Part shown: positions 17,461 to 26,801 of the stretch, one piece after another
How the letters are laid out: every line of letters begins with the position of its first letter
Position numbering within the stretch: the stretch's first letter is position 1
From: Polyangiaceae bacterium
GTDB taxonomy: Bacteria; Myxococcota_A; Polyangia; Polyangiales; Polyangiaceae
Length of the DNA stretch: 64,000 bases
Assembly (NCBI GenBank): GCA_025936115.1
Contig: JAICTZ010000002.1
Coordinates: 124,001-188,000 of the forward strand
Direction of reading: 5' to 3'
Notes under the pieces: model-generated
What the model saw: only the letters and a program-made list of their open reading frames with translations
Database searches by the model: none
Told to the model about the DNA's origin: nothing
Position numbers and translations under genes: made by a program

Positions 17461-19800
17461 TTACGGCGGGATATCGCCCCAAACGACCAGGGCCGCGCGC
17501 GTGTCCGGGTCGAGCTCGGCCACGGTGCGCGGCGCGGAGCCGAGCTCCTTCGGCACTCGCGCGTCTTCGCCGAGCAGCGTCGCGAGCCAGGCCGTGCGGG
17601 CCGCGATCGTGCGCTCCTCGAACACGTCCTGCGCGCAGGCCGGATCGATGTCGAGCGCACAGAGCCGCGGCCGTGAGCCGAGCTCACCGCGCAGTAACCA
17701 CGCGCCGATGCGCGTCGCGTAACGACCCGGCAACGTCGCGTGTTGCACGGGCCGTTCGACCGCCGCGCCCCCCGTCGCGCGTTCGACGAGATCGATCGTC
17801 GCGGGCCATTCGGGCGCGCCGAGATCGAGCGCGCGCGCGACCGTCGCCGCGACGTCTTCGGCCGTAACCGCTTCGGGCACGTCGCGCCCCGCCAGCGCAT
17901 TGCCCGGGAATTTCACGAGCAACGGCACCGAGAGCCGCTCCTCGCTGAGCGCCCCCGCCGCGTCGAATGGCAACTCGGAGGTCGCGCCCGGCCCCGTGTC
18001 GCCCATCACGACGACGAGCGATTGGTCCCAAATGCCGGCGTGCTTGAGCGCCTGCGTCACCTTGGCGAGCCCGGCGTCTTGCTTGGCGAGCGCGAGATCG
18101 CCGAGCTCGCGCAGGCGCACCCAGTCGTCATCGCTGAGCTTCTTGCCGCCGCGGCCCGCGCGCGCCCGGAGTGCCGCCAAGATCACGGCCGCGCGTCTGG
18201 GTTCGATCGCCCCGGCGTACTCTGGAGGCTTCAGACGTTGCGCCTCTTCCCGCGTGACGTCCCACGGCGGATGGGCGCCGCGGGCGTGAATGACGAGCAA
18301 GTGCCGAGCGAGCGGCCGTTCTTCGAGCTCGCGCGTGAGCCACGCCGCACCGCGCGTGAACGGCTCCGTCGCGGCGATGTCCTTGACCGGAGAAAACGCC
18401 CCGAACGTGTCCCAGCCCGCATCGAAGCCGAACGGTGCGAACGTCGTCGGCACGCTGCTGAAAAAGGCCGCGCTCCCGTTCGCCTCCTTCACGAGGCGCG
18501 CGAGCGTGCGGAGCGAGCCGGGCAGCTTCAGCATGGGCGCTTCCACGCCGTGCGCGCGCGGCGGCAGCCCGCTCAGCAGCGTCGCCATCACGCCGGCGGG
18601 CACGGTCGTCGGCGCGCGGTAACGACTGAACGCCGCGCCGTCGCGCGCGAGGCTACCGAGCGTCCCGAGCGCGCCAGTCGGGCCCCACGGCGGCACCCGT
18701 GCCTGCTCGACGGCCGAGAGCACGACCAGCACGACCGCGCGCGCCTTTTGCACCGTGGGCGGCTGGTTTTCACGCTGAATCAGCTCGGGATCGCCGAACG
18801 CCACGCGACCGCCACGCGACGCGTCCACGGCGCGAAGCTCGAGCGCCACCGGCTCGCCCGCAAAGCGCGACAGATCGACGTCGAGCTCGGTCCACGCGCT
18901 CGATTCCCCGCCGGCGACACGCCGCGTCTCGAGCGTCACCGGCTCGCCGCTCTCGCGCCGAACGACGAGCTCGGCCGCTCCACGGCCCGTGCCCCAGAGA
19001 CCGAGCCCGAGCTTCAGCGCCGTGCCCGCGATCGGTCGAACGAAGCAGCGCACCGTGGTCGGCGCGCGCAGCACGAGCGAACGGCGCGGCACGTTGCCGA
19101 GCGCGATATTCTGCACGATGTCCGACAGCGTCGGCGCCGCGTATCCTTCGTCGCCGCGCCGCTCGTCGATACCGGACACTCGCAGCCAATCGAGCTCGGC
19201 CTGCACGCCACGCGACGCGCGCGGCGCGCCCGCAAAGCGCAGGCCGAAGTGGTGCAAGCCGGGTTCGAGATCGCTCGTAAGCTCTGGAAAGTCGAAGGTT
19301 TTCGCCTCGCCCTCCGGGAGCCGCACCACGCCGAGTCGACGGCCGTCAATCGCCATTTCGACGCGCCGCGCGACGCCCGCTCGACCGCGTAGCGTCACGC
19401 GCAGGTGCTCGAGCGTGTGACCGAGCCACACGTCGTACCCGAGCGCGCGCGACGTGGCCTCGAGGTACGTGTTGCCGTCACGGATCACGACGTCGTCGGC
19501 CGTTCGTGTCGTCGGACGAAATCCCGTCCAAGGGGACAGCCCTTCCACACCGAGATCGAGCAACCGGCCGTGGTGCTCGACCTCGCAGCTCGCCGCACGC
19601 TCGATGAGCGACTCGTGCCGGCGCGGACCCGGCGCAGGATCCGCCGCCGCGGCAGCGCTCGATTCGGCGGCCGCCCTCGTCGCTTCGAGCGGCGGGGCAG
19701 CGGGCGGCGGCGGGGGCAGCGGGCCCTTCTTACAGCCGAGCTCGGCGGCGCAAACCACCACAACCAGGGCCGCGCACGCGGCAGGCGAGCGGCGCATCAT
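17461..19800 (-). CDS. Sulfatase/alkaline-phosphatase-fold lipoprotein, probably inactive
   Basis: 779 residues. Lipoprotein signal with lipobox AELGC (Cys 23), then a Pro/Ala linker, a beta-rich domain of ~150-200 residues (SPWTGFRPTTRTADDVV, GLHHFGLRF), and a C-terminal sulfatase-like domain from about residue 355. The landmark APTTVPAGVMATLLSGLPPRAHGV matches the active-site helix of sulfatase/phosphatase-superfamily proteins, but the first metal-binding Asp motif reads LSAVEQA instead of the usual IDTLRAD type, and the late DHG motif reads GDTGPG. This suggests a binding or scaffold protein rather than a hydrolase. It overlaps the upstream multi-domain regulator by 4 bp and is the last gene of the operon. 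Confidence 0.8.
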   Translation of the reverse strand: MMRRSPAACAALVVVVCAAELGCKKGPLPPPPPAAPPLEATRAAAESSAAAAADPAPGPRRHESLIERAASCEVEHHGRLLDLGVEGLSPWTGFRPTTRTADDVVIRDGNTYLEATSRALGYDVWLGHTLEHLRVTLRGRAGVARRVEMAIDGRRLGVVRLPEGEAKTFDFPELTSDLEPGLHHFGLRFAGAPRASRGVQAELDWLRVSGIDERRGDEGYAAPTLSDIVQNIALGNVPRRSLVLRAPTTVRCFVRPIAGTALKLGLGLWGTGRGAAELVVRRESGEPVTLETRRVAGGESSAWTELDVDLSRFAGEPVALELRAVDASRGGRVAFGDPELIQRENQPPTVQKARAVVLVVLSAVEQARVPPWGPTGALGTLGSLARDGAAFSRYRAPTTVPAGVMATLLSGLPPRAHGVEAPMLKLPGSLRTLARLVKEANGSAAFFSSVPTTFAPFGFDAGWDTFGAFSPVKDIAATEPFTRGAAWLTRELEERPLARHLLVIHARGAHPPWDVTREEAQRLKPPEYAGAIEPRRAAVILAALRARAGRGGKKLSDDDWVRLRELGDLALAKQDAGLAKVTQALKHAGIWDQSLVVVMGDTGPGATSELPFDAAGALSEERLSVPLLVKFPGNALAGRDVPEAVTAEDVAATVARALDLGAPEWPATIDLVERATGGAAVERPVQHATLPGRYATRIGAWLLRGELGSRPRLCALDIDPACAQDVFEERTIAARTAWLATLLGEDARVPKELGSAPRTVAELDPDTRAALVVWGDIPP

Positions 19801-22800
19801 TGCGACGAGGCCGGCGGTGCCGCGCTCGGCGAACCGGCAGCCTTCACGTGCGCACGACGCCCGGACACGAGCGTCAGCGTGAGCGGCCCGGCGGGCTTGT
19901 CGCCCCGAACTTCGACGTGATGCGTCCCCGCGGCCGCCGCGACGCGCCGGACTGGGCCGACGCCGACGAAGGCGTCATCGACGTAGATCGGGTCGGTACC
20001 ATTCGTCTCGACTTCGATGATGCCCTGGTCGGGCGCAACTTCCATCCCCCGCGGCAGCTCCAAGTCATCCACGCTGAGCGCCGCCGTCGCCGTTGGCGTG
20101 GGGGGTTCCACGGCGGACGGTGCGGGCGCCGTCTTCTCGACGGCCGGTGCCGACTCCTTGTCCTTGTCGCCCGAAAACATCGGCACGATGAGCCAAGTCG
20201 TGACGAAGAAGGCGATCCCGCCCGCGGCGAGCGAGCGCAGCACGAGCGTGCCCGGTCCGCCTTTCTTGGGCGTTGCGTCGCTCGGGGGCGCCTTGCCGCC
20301 CGCCGACCCCGGCGCCGAGCTCGACGTTCGAGCGCTCGTGCCGTCGCGCCGCGCGTCCGCGCTGTCCGGCGCCTTCCCGCTACTCGCGCTCGGATCGGAC
20401 GCGGGCGATTTCGGCGCCTTCGGCGTGTCGCGCCGCTTCGCCGCCGGGATGGCCGGCGACGTATCGGGCTCGCCGATTTCACCCGAACGCGACGTGATGG
20501 GCGGTAGCGATTCCACGGCTTGCGTCCCCGGCGACGGCGGGGCGTCCGGCGTAGCCGCAGCGCCTGACGTCGCTGCAGCGTCCGACGTAGCCGCAGCGCT
20601 CGACGTACCCACCGCGCCGGCCTCGGCCGTTTCGCCGGTGCCCTTCGGCGGCGGCGAGTCCGTGCCGTCCGCCTCGGCGACGGCTTCCCCGAGCAAACCG
20701 AGCACGCCTACGCCGAGCTCGTCGGGCTCGGAGTCGCGCGCTGCCGGGCGCGCCATGTCGACCTCTACCGCAGTCGCGCCGACGCCCTCGAGCGTCCGCG
20801 TGTCACTGCCGAAGTTCAGCACCGGCTCCGATTCGCCGTCGGCTGACGGCGTGAGCTCGGCATCGAACGGCAGGTTCGGCGCGTCGCCCTCGACGCGCAA
20901 CGCAGCCGTGGCGTCTTGCTCGCCAGCCGCGGCGTCGCCGGCCGCACTGTCCGCCGCTGAAGCCGCTTCGCGAGTCACCCCGGCGAGCGGCGCCGCCAAC
21001 GCGGAGAGCGCGCTGGTCGGGAGGGGTGGGGCGCTCTGTTCCTCGGCCGGTGGCCGGCTGCTCTCACCGGCAGGCACCGTGACGGCCGAGAGAATGGCCC
21101 CTCGGCGCGCGATATCCGACAGCACCACCTCGAGCATCAGCGCCGAGACAGACGCCGAGAGTACGAGCTCGCGCGGCGATTCACCCGCGAGCAGCCGGCG
21201 CGTCACCGACGCCGCGGGCTCCGGCGTGCACGCGAGGTAAGTCTGCACGAGCTCCCGATCGAGCTCGACGCGTTCGAGCCTCAAGAGCGCGTCCGCCGTG
21301 ACGGACCGGAGGGCGGCTCGCGCCTTTTCGACCGGATCGCGCAGGAGCTCGAACAACGTCCCAGCAAGCTCGCTGCGACAATGCGAGCTGTCGGGCTCGA
21401 CCGTGAAGCGCCCGGCGCCCGCGCCGAGCAGGCTCGCCAGCACCGGCGCGCCACGCACGAAGCTCCCGTCCGCGGCGCTGCGCGTGAGCGCCACCAGCCG
21501 TCCACGCCGAACCTGCGCCTCGAACAAAAACACCGCATCGCGCACGGACACGCGCGCGTCGCGCTCCCCGCGGCACACGAGCTCGAGCACGAGCCGCGGC
21601 GTGAGCCCGTCGAGTCGTCCGCGCACCTCGCCGCCGCTCAGAATCCGCTCTTCGACGCGCGCTCTGGCGCGCAGCACTTCGCGCACGCGCTCCACCACGG
21701 CCGACGCCGCCGCTTCCTTGCGCAAATAGCCGTCGGCTGCCACGCCGAGCTCCCGCACGCGCTGGAGCAGATCCTCTTTCCACGACAGCAAAATCACGGG
21801 CACGTCACGCAGCGCGACGTCGCGCTTCACCTCGTGACACAGCGAGAACCCGTCGAGCTTCGGCATCAACACGTCGCTCACGATGGCGTCCGGCCAATGC
21901 TCGAACGCAAGCTCGAGCGCGCGACGCCCGTCGTGCGCCTCGAGCACCTCGACGCCGACCGCGCGCAAAAGTCCCGCCATGAACCAGACGACGGCCGGGT
22001 CATCGTCGGCGACGACGATGCGGCGCCCGTTGAGCGACACGCCTTCGGCGCCGCGCGATTGGCCGCCGCTGCGCTCACCCGCGCGCCGCTCGCCGCCGAC
22101 CCACGCCGCGATCGGCACCGCGCCCTCGGGGCCCGTCTGCTGAAAACGCAAGTTGCCGTTCGAGCGCAGCGTCACGAGCTCGCGCACGCGCGCGACGGCG
22201 CCCCACACGGCAGCGAGCACGTCGTGCCCCTCGCCGAGCGGCACGCGCACGTTCGGCGCGCCCGACTCGAGCGCTTCGACCAAGCCTCGCTTGAATTCGG
22301 CGGCGATCCGCTCCGCGAGGCCCGCCACGCTCAGATCACCGAGCGGCTCGCGCGCCCCGCGCGGCCGCGTCGAACGCTCGCGCAGCTCCTCGATCGTGCG
22401 CCGCAACGTGTCGGGGCCGCACGGCTTCGGAAGCACGCGCGCCACGCCGAGCTCGACGAACGCCGCCGCGGCTTCTGCCGGCGCAAAGCTGCCGACCACG
22501 ACGACGGGCGTCGGCTCGATGAGCTCGTCGGCGAACAGCTTGGTCACCGCGTCGCGCGCGCCCTCGTGATCGCCGTCGACCACGATCACGTCCGGCCCCA
22601 CGATGTGCGCGAGCTCGACCAGCCGCGAGGCGTCGCTCAAACGCTCGCACTCCACGGGCGGCACGCGGTCCGGCTCCGCGATCGCGTCGGCCAGCGCCTG
22701 CGAGCCGAGCAGGAGCACGCTGGTCGGCCACGCGGGCGATCCGCTGCGCATCTCCGGTGTTCGCGCCGAAATGGGCGCGCCGAGCACGAGCGAGGGGAGC

Positions 22801-23108
22801 ACGTCGAACGCGCGCGACACCTCCTCGAACGGCGGTGGCCGGCCCGCAGCCGCGGCAGTGCGCACGCTACGCTCCGCTTCGACCAGCGCCTCGGCGACGC
22901 TCGCAAAGCCGAGCACGCGCGCCGCGGAACCGACCGCGTGCACGCGCCGGAGCAAGCTGTTCACGCGATCGGCGTCGTCCGGTACCTGCTCCGCCGCGGC
23001 GAGCGCGCCACGCAAGGTCTCGAGCCGCCGCGGCAGGCTGGCCGCAAAATCGGCCCGCGCTCCGGTGAGTCGGGCCTCGTCCTCACGCGGTTTCGGCTCC
23101 GGGGGCAT
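19797..23108 (-). CDS. Hpt - REC - REC - DUF4388 - TM - PEGA-like multidomain signalling protein
   Basis: About 1103 residues from ATG 23108 (GTG 23129 would add seven). Visible modules: an Hpt-like helical domain with the phosphotransfer His in RRVHAVGSAARVLG (about H57); a weak receiver-like domain (130-245) with D178 and LPKP; a fully equipped receiver (360-480) with acidic DDD 368-370, D412 in SDVLMPKLDG and K464; a DUF4388/PATAN-like region (GRLDGLTPRLVLELV); an acidic Ala/Ser/Pro linker with AATSDAAATSGAAATPDA repeats; one membrane helix (GGIAFFVTTWLIVPMF); and a PEGA-like end (DPIYVDDAFVGVGPVRRV). The order suggests cytoplasmic phosphorelay input tied to an extracytoplasmic anchor. It overlaps the downstream lipoprotein gene by 4 bp. 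Confidence 0.85.
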   Translation of the reverse strand: MPPEPKPREDEARLTGARADFAASLPRRLETLRGALAAAEQVPDDADRVNSLLRRVHAVGSAARVLGFASVAEALVEAERSVRTAAAAGRPPPFEEVSRAFDVLPSLVLGAPISARTPEMRSGSPAWPTSVLLLGSQALADAIAEPDRVPPVECERLSDASRLVELAHIVGPDVIVVDGDHEGARDAVTKLFADELIEPTPVVVVGSFAPAEAAAAFVELGVARVLPKPCGPDTLRRTIEELRERSTRPRGAREPLGDLSVAGLAERIAAEFKRGLVEALESGAPNVRVPLGEGHDVLAAVWGAVARVRELVTLRSNGNLRFQQTGPEGAVPIAAWVGGERRAGERSGGQSRGAEGVSLNGRRIVVADDDPAVVWFMAGLLRAVGVEVLEAHDGRRALELAFEHWPDAIVSDVLMPKLDGFSLCHEVKRDVALRDVPVILLSWKEDLLQRVRELGVAADGYLRKEAAASAVVERVREVLRARARVEERILSGGEVRGRLDGLTPRLVLELVCRGERDARVSVRDAVFLFEAQVRRGRLVALTRSAADGSFVRGAPVLASLLGAGAGRFTVEPDSSHCRSELAGTLFELLRDPVEKARAALRSVTADALLRLERVELDRELVQTYLACTPEPAASVTRRLLAGESPRELVLSASVSALMLEVVLSDIARRGAILSAVTVPAGESSRPPAEEQSAPPLPTSALSALAAPLAGVTREAASAADSAAGDAAAGEQDATAALRVEGDAPNLPFDAELTPSADGESEPVLNFGSDTRTLEGVGATAVEVDMARPAARDSEPDELGVGVLGLLGEAVAEADGTDSPPPKGTGETAEAGAVGTSSAAATSDAAATSGAAATPDAPPSPGTQAVESLPPITSRSGEIGEPDTSPAIPAAKRRDTPKAPKSPASDPSASSGKAPDSADARRDGTSARTSSSAPGSAGGKAPPSDATPKKGGPGTLVLRSLAAGGIAFFVTTWLIVPMFSGDKDKESAPAVEKTAPAPSAVEPPTPTATAALSVDDLELPRGMEVAPDQGIIEVETNGTDPIYVDDAFVGVGPVRRVAAAAGTHHVEVRGDKPAGPLTLTLVSGRRAHVKAAGSPSAAPPASSQ

Positions 23109-23189
23109 CCGCCGGCCGTAGCATACCACCCGCTAATCGAGCCAGATTTCCGCCGCGACGGGCGCCCGCGGCCCGCCCAGACAAGCTGC

Positions 23190-23693
23190 TCAGAGCAAGA
23201 ACGAGACACCGACGCTGAGCGTCGGACTACCGATTCGCAGGGTGAGCGTGACGCGGTCGGTGAAGTGATAGCGACCACCCGCCCACAGGCCCAGCCAGGC
23301 CACGTGATTGCCGCGATGGCCGTTGTCGCCGGCGCGGAAGGAGATGCCCGGCTCCGCGAACACCGACCAGTTGCGGCTCAGCCAAAAGTTCCACTGCATG
23401 GCGACGGGAATCCAAACGCCCTTGTCGACCCAGTCGAGGCCGAACGTGATTCCGATGCTGTTGTTGATGGTCTTGACGAACCCGTTGTGGAGCAGGCTCA
23501 CCGTGCCGCGAAAGCCGACGCCGGGCGCGAAATCGACGTACGGATCGACGAGGAAGTGCGGCTCCGCCTCGAAGACGTAGTTCGGGTGCAGGCCCGGGTT
23601 CTTGATGATCAGCTCGTCGGCGCGCGCCGGCGCTGCCCACGCGATCGCCACGAGCGCCGCGCCGGTCGCAGCCCATTGGATTCCCGATTTCAT
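23190..23693 (-). CDS. Small outer-membrane beta-barrel-like protein
   Basis: 167 residues from ATG 23693, chosen for its signal peptide (AATGAALVAIAWAAPARA, cleaved before DE). The mature ~140 residues alternate polar and hydrophobic residues with many Trp, Phe and Gly (VAMQWNFWLSRNWSVFAEPG, WLGLWAGGRYHF) and end in hydrophobic SFLL, consistent with a small barrel of perhaps eight strands. It begins 1 bp after the stop of the upstream receiver/DUF4388 gene, so it is co-transcribed with signalling genes. Function unknown; it could be the surface sensor or output of the operon. Confidence 0.8.
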   Translation of the reverse strand: MKSGIQWAATGAALVAIAWAAPARADELIIKNPGLHPNYVFEAEPHFLVDPYVDFAPGVGFRGTVSLLHNGFVKTINNSIGITFGLDWVDKGVWIPVAMQWNFWLSRNWSVFAEPGISFRAGDNGHRGNHVAWLGLWAGGRYHFTDRVTLTLRIGSPTLSVGVSFLL

Positions 23694-23694
23694 T

Positions 23695-25059
23695 TCATTC
23701 GCCTCCTGCCGCACGCTCGAGCGTCGCGCGCACGAGCGCCGCGACGCGTTCCGGATCGGCATCGCCGCCGTCACCGAGAAAGGGCTCACCGTCGACGAGC
23801 GGCACGGAAGCGAGCCGGCAGCCCGCTTCCAGCATTTCGAACGGCTCGTCGTCGAGGCGCGCCACCGCGAGCAAGCCGGGCAAAACGAGCCCCCAGAGCG
23901 GCGCGAACGCGTCGATCAGCGGCACGCCGACGAGCTCGAGCGACACGCTCTCGGTGAGCCGCAGCGTAGCGAGTGGATGCGGAGTCGGCGCCGCAGGCAC
24001 GTCCGTGACCACCGTCGCGTCGCTCAGCCGGCCGAGCGACGACAAGACCGTCGCCAGCGCACGCTGCGAGCCCGCGAGGCCGATACGCGGCATGCCCTCG
24101 AAGCCGGGCGGCGCCGCGCGCTGCGTGAGGGCCGCGAGCACCGTGAGCCGCTCGGCGTCGGCGAGCTCGACGCGCAAGGTCCCGCCCGCAAAACGCCGCA
24201 CGGCGCCGAGCGTGAGCAGTCCCGCGAGCGCGTTCAGTACATCGAGATCCAAGGCCGGAACCTCGTCGAGCAGCTCCGCGAGCGTGTGCGGCGTCACGAG
24301 CACCTCGAGCACGCGCTGCTCGATGTCGCGCTGGTCGGGTCGGGCGAGCACTGCCGCGAGCAACGCGTCGCTGCCGAGCGCCAGCGCGTCCGAAAGCTTC
24401 TTCGTCTCGTCGAGCTGGCGCATGCCGTCCATCAAGAGCGCCTGGGACGAACGCTCGATGCGGCGGAGGGTCGGCGCCGAGCCGCCCGCGAACGCGAACG
24501 AACCCTCCGTCTCCCCGAGCAGCCGCATGAGCGCCTTCTCGCCGTCGACGCGGCGATAGACGGCGTCGAGCACGTCGCCGTCACCGAGCCTGACCTCGCC
24601 CGCACCGCTCGGCGTCGCGATCGACAGCGTTCCGCTGCGGCGATTGGCGCCCAGCAGCTGCAGGAGGTCGGCGACGCTCACCTGCTTCAAATCCCCGCGA
24701 AAATCGCCGCCAGCCGCCGCGACCGGCACCGAATTCCCGAGCGCATGCACGCGCTTGGCGATGGCCTCGGCATCCCAGCGCGGCACTTCACCCGCGCCGC
24801 GCATGCCGATGCCGTCCACGAGCACGAAGCGTGGCAGGTTCGCGAGGCTCGGCGTCGCCTGCAGCTTCGACTGAAAGTCCGCGTCGTCGACGAGCACGCT
24901 CGAGACGAGCATCACGCCGATGCGCGTCGCCGACGCGCGCTCGGCGCCGCGCTCCAAGCTGTCGGCGATGGCCACTTCGAGTCCGTGCGCGCGGAGCTTC
25001 GACGCGAGCACGCCGAGCTCGTCTACGTCCGGCTCGATCAGCAAGACGACGCGCGCCAT
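23695..25059 (-). CDS. Degenerate receiver domain - DUF4388/PATAN protein
   Basis: 454 residues from ATG 25059, which overlaps the stop of the upstream gene (TGATG arrangement). The N-terminal ~115 residues have receiver-domain form (MARVVLLIEPDVDELGVLASKL) but the phospho-acceptor strand reads GVMLVSSVLV, with no Asp at the expected position, so it is likely not phosphorylated. A DUF4388/PATAN domain follows at about 125-195 (DLKQVSVADLLQLLGANRRSG), then a helical middle and an alpha/beta C-terminal region with no family I recognise. DUF4388 proteins are common in myxobacteria and linked to signalling and motility, without known biochemistry. Confidence 0.85.
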   Translation of the reverse strand: MARVVLLIEPDVDELGVLASKLRAHGLEVAIADSLERGAERASATRIGVMLVSSVLVDDADFQSKLQATPSLANLPRFVLVDGIGMRGAGEVPRWDAEAIAKRVHALGNSVPVAAAGGDFRGDLKQVSVADLLQLLGANRRSGTLSIATPSGAGEVRLGDGDVLDAVYRRVDGEKALMRLLGETEGSFAFAGGSAPTLRRIERSSQALLMDGMRQLDETKKLSDALALGSDALLAAVLARPDQRDIEQRVLEVLVTPHTLAELLDEVPALDLDVLNALAGLLTLGAVRRFAGGTLRVELADAERLTVLAALTQRAAPPGFEGMPRIGLAGSQRALATVLSSLGRLSDATVVTDVPAAPTPHPLATLRLTESVSLELVGVPLIDAFAPLWGLVLPGLLAVARLDDEPFEMLEAGCRLASVPLVDGEPFLGDGGDADPERVAALVRATLERAAGGE

Positions 25060-26801
25060 CAGTCGCCGAACCTCGCGCCCGACACCTGCGCCAGGCGTTG
25101 AATCAAAAGGTCGGCAAGCAGCGGATCGGCCGCGTGCACGGCGCGCACCGAGTGCCCTTCGGCGCGCCCCGCGAAGGCGTAGGTGCCGTGCTCGGCGAGC
25201 AACGCACAAACCTCGATGTTTCCGCAGCCGGGCGCGGCGCTCACGTCGACGGCGTGCACCTGTTTGGCCGGCCCCCCGCGACTCGATTCGCCGCCGAGCG
25301 CTCCGCCGATGCCGACGCCAGCACGCCGCGTGAGCACGATGAGCCCCGAGCCGCCTCGCGTCGCCTCGCGCACGGCCGCGAGCACGATACCCACGACGTC
25401 CGTCGTCGGCAGCTCGACCACGCGCGGCGCTTCCACGCCCATCGGTGCGCCGGGACGACCCGGCGGCTCGGCGAGCAGCGCGTCCACGATCTGCGCGAGA
25501 CCGAGCGCGCGTAGTCCGAGCCGCTCGACCACGGAGACGCGGCACACCTCGGCGCGGTGCCGCGCGGCGCGCAAGAGCCGCGACAGATCACCGCCGTCGT
25601 GCGGGTACACGGCGACGCCGACGCCCGTGTCGTACCGCCCACTGCCGGGAGCGGCGAGCAGCCGATCGAGCACACGCCGGCGGCAAGCGTGCGCGCCGAG
25701 GCCGTTGGTTTCCGGCAAAAGTAGGTAAAATTCGTTGGCGTCGACGCGCGCGAGCACATCGGTGTCGCGCACGGCGCCGAGCACCTGTTCCACGGTGCTG
25801 AGCGTCGGGTCGACGGCGTCGGGCGCGGCTTGCGCGCGCGGGTGCACGCTGATGGTCGCGAGCGCGAACCTTCGCCGATGCCGCCGTGCCATGTCGATCT
25901 CGCGCCCGGCGACGTCGACGAAGTAGGCGAAGGTGTACGCGCTCGAGCGCGGATCCTTCATGCCGCCGCGATCGGCGTCCTCGCGCGCGGCGATGAGCCC
26001 GAGCGTCGCGGCGCACTGCGAGGCGAGCGTCGCGAGCGCCGTTTCGCGCACGTCGGGGGCGAGCGCTTCGAGCAAGCCGTCGACGAGCAAGAGCCCGCCT
26101 AGCTCGCGCCGGAGCGCCATCCGCAGCACGCGCAGACCGCGCCGCTCCGCGAACGCGAGCAGCTCCAAGTCCTCGCAGAAAGCCGGGGCCTCGGCGTCGG
26201 GGTGACTCGCCGCCGCGCGCAGGAGCTCACGCGCGCCTTCGGCCGCCGGCAGGTAGACGAGCGCGCGCCGCGCACCCGAGGCCGCGAGCGCTTCGAGCAG
26301 CTTCTCGCTCGCTTCCCGGCGCGTGTCGCACTCGGCGAGCTCGGCGACACGCGCGAAGAGTCGCGACTCGGCGCGCAACACCTGCACGCGCCGCTCCACT
26401 TCACGCACGTGCTCTTGCTCGGCGCGGCGCGTGCGCAAGCCTGCGAGCGACGTGAGCACGTCGTCGCCGGTGAGCGGCATCACGAGCACGCCCGTCGCGC
26501 CGAGCGCCATCGCGGCGCTGCCGAGCTCGAGCCTGCTCTGGTGCGTCAGCGCGAAAATCGCGACGTGCGGCGCGAGCGCGCGAATGTGGTGAATGACGGC
26601 GAGCCCGGCGTTTTGGCCGAGCGCCACGTCGATGAGCGCGACGTCGGGCACTTCGGTTGAGACGCGCGCCAGGCCGTCCGCGAGCGTGTCGGTGATGGTG
26701 AGCTCGTCACCCGAGCTGGCGAGGGTACGCTCGAGCAATGCCCGCGCGGGTTCGTCGGCCACGATGCCGACCACCGTGAGCGCCGTCGCGCTCGAACTCA
26801 C
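25059..26801 (-). CDS. Receiver - GAF-like - degenerate GGDEF protein
   Basis: 580 residues from GTG 26801, which overlaps the dapF stop in GTGA; residues encoded upstream in this frame are antisense-like and rejected. The receiver domain (10-125) keeps D58 (ALIDVAL) but lacks the conserved Lys (VLVMPLTGDD). A GAF-like segment occupies about 150-275. The C-terminal region has diguanylate cyclase layout (RDTDVLARVDANEFYLLLPET, then GVGVAVYPHDGGDLSRLL), but the signature GGDEF is replaced by DANEF at about 354-358, so catalysis is unlikely. It may bind c-di-GMP or GTP, or act as a scaffold; this is inference. Confidence 0.85.
   Translation of the reverse strand: MSSSATALTVVGIVADEPARALLERTLASSGDELTITDTLADGLARVSTEVPDVALIDVALGQNAGLAVIHHIRALAPHVAIFALTHQSRLELGSAAMALGATGVLVMPLTGDDVLTSLAGLRTRRAEQEHVREVERRVQVLRAESRLFARVAELAECDTRREASEKLLEALAASGARRALVYLPAAEGARELLRAAASHPDAEAPAFCEDLELLAFAERRGLRVLRMALRRELGGLLLVDGLLEALAPDVRETALATLASQCAATLGLIAAREDADRGGMKDPRSSAYTFAYFVDVAGREIDMARRHRRRFALATISVHPRAQAAPDAVDPTLSTVEQVLGAVRDTDVLARVDANEFYLLLPETNGLGAHACRRRVLDRLLAAPGSGRYDTGVGVAVYPHDGGDLSRLLRAARHRAEVCRVSVVERLGLRALGLAQIVDALLAEPPGRPGAPMGVEAPRVVELPTTDVVGIVLAAVREATRGGSGLIVLTRRAGVGIGGALGGESSRGGPAKQVHAVDVSAAPGCGNIEVCALLAEHGTYAFAGRAEGHSVRAVHAADPLLADLLIQRLAQVSGARFGD

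Noticed and set aside
17740..19392. 550-codon plus-strand open frame
   Set aside because: Antisense to the sulfatase-fold lipoprotein; Arg/His-rich shadow composition.
21381..23957. 858-codon plus-strand open frame
   Set aside because: Antisense to the multidomain signalling protein and the barrel gene; Arg/His-rich composition typical of a shadow frame in GC-rich DNA.
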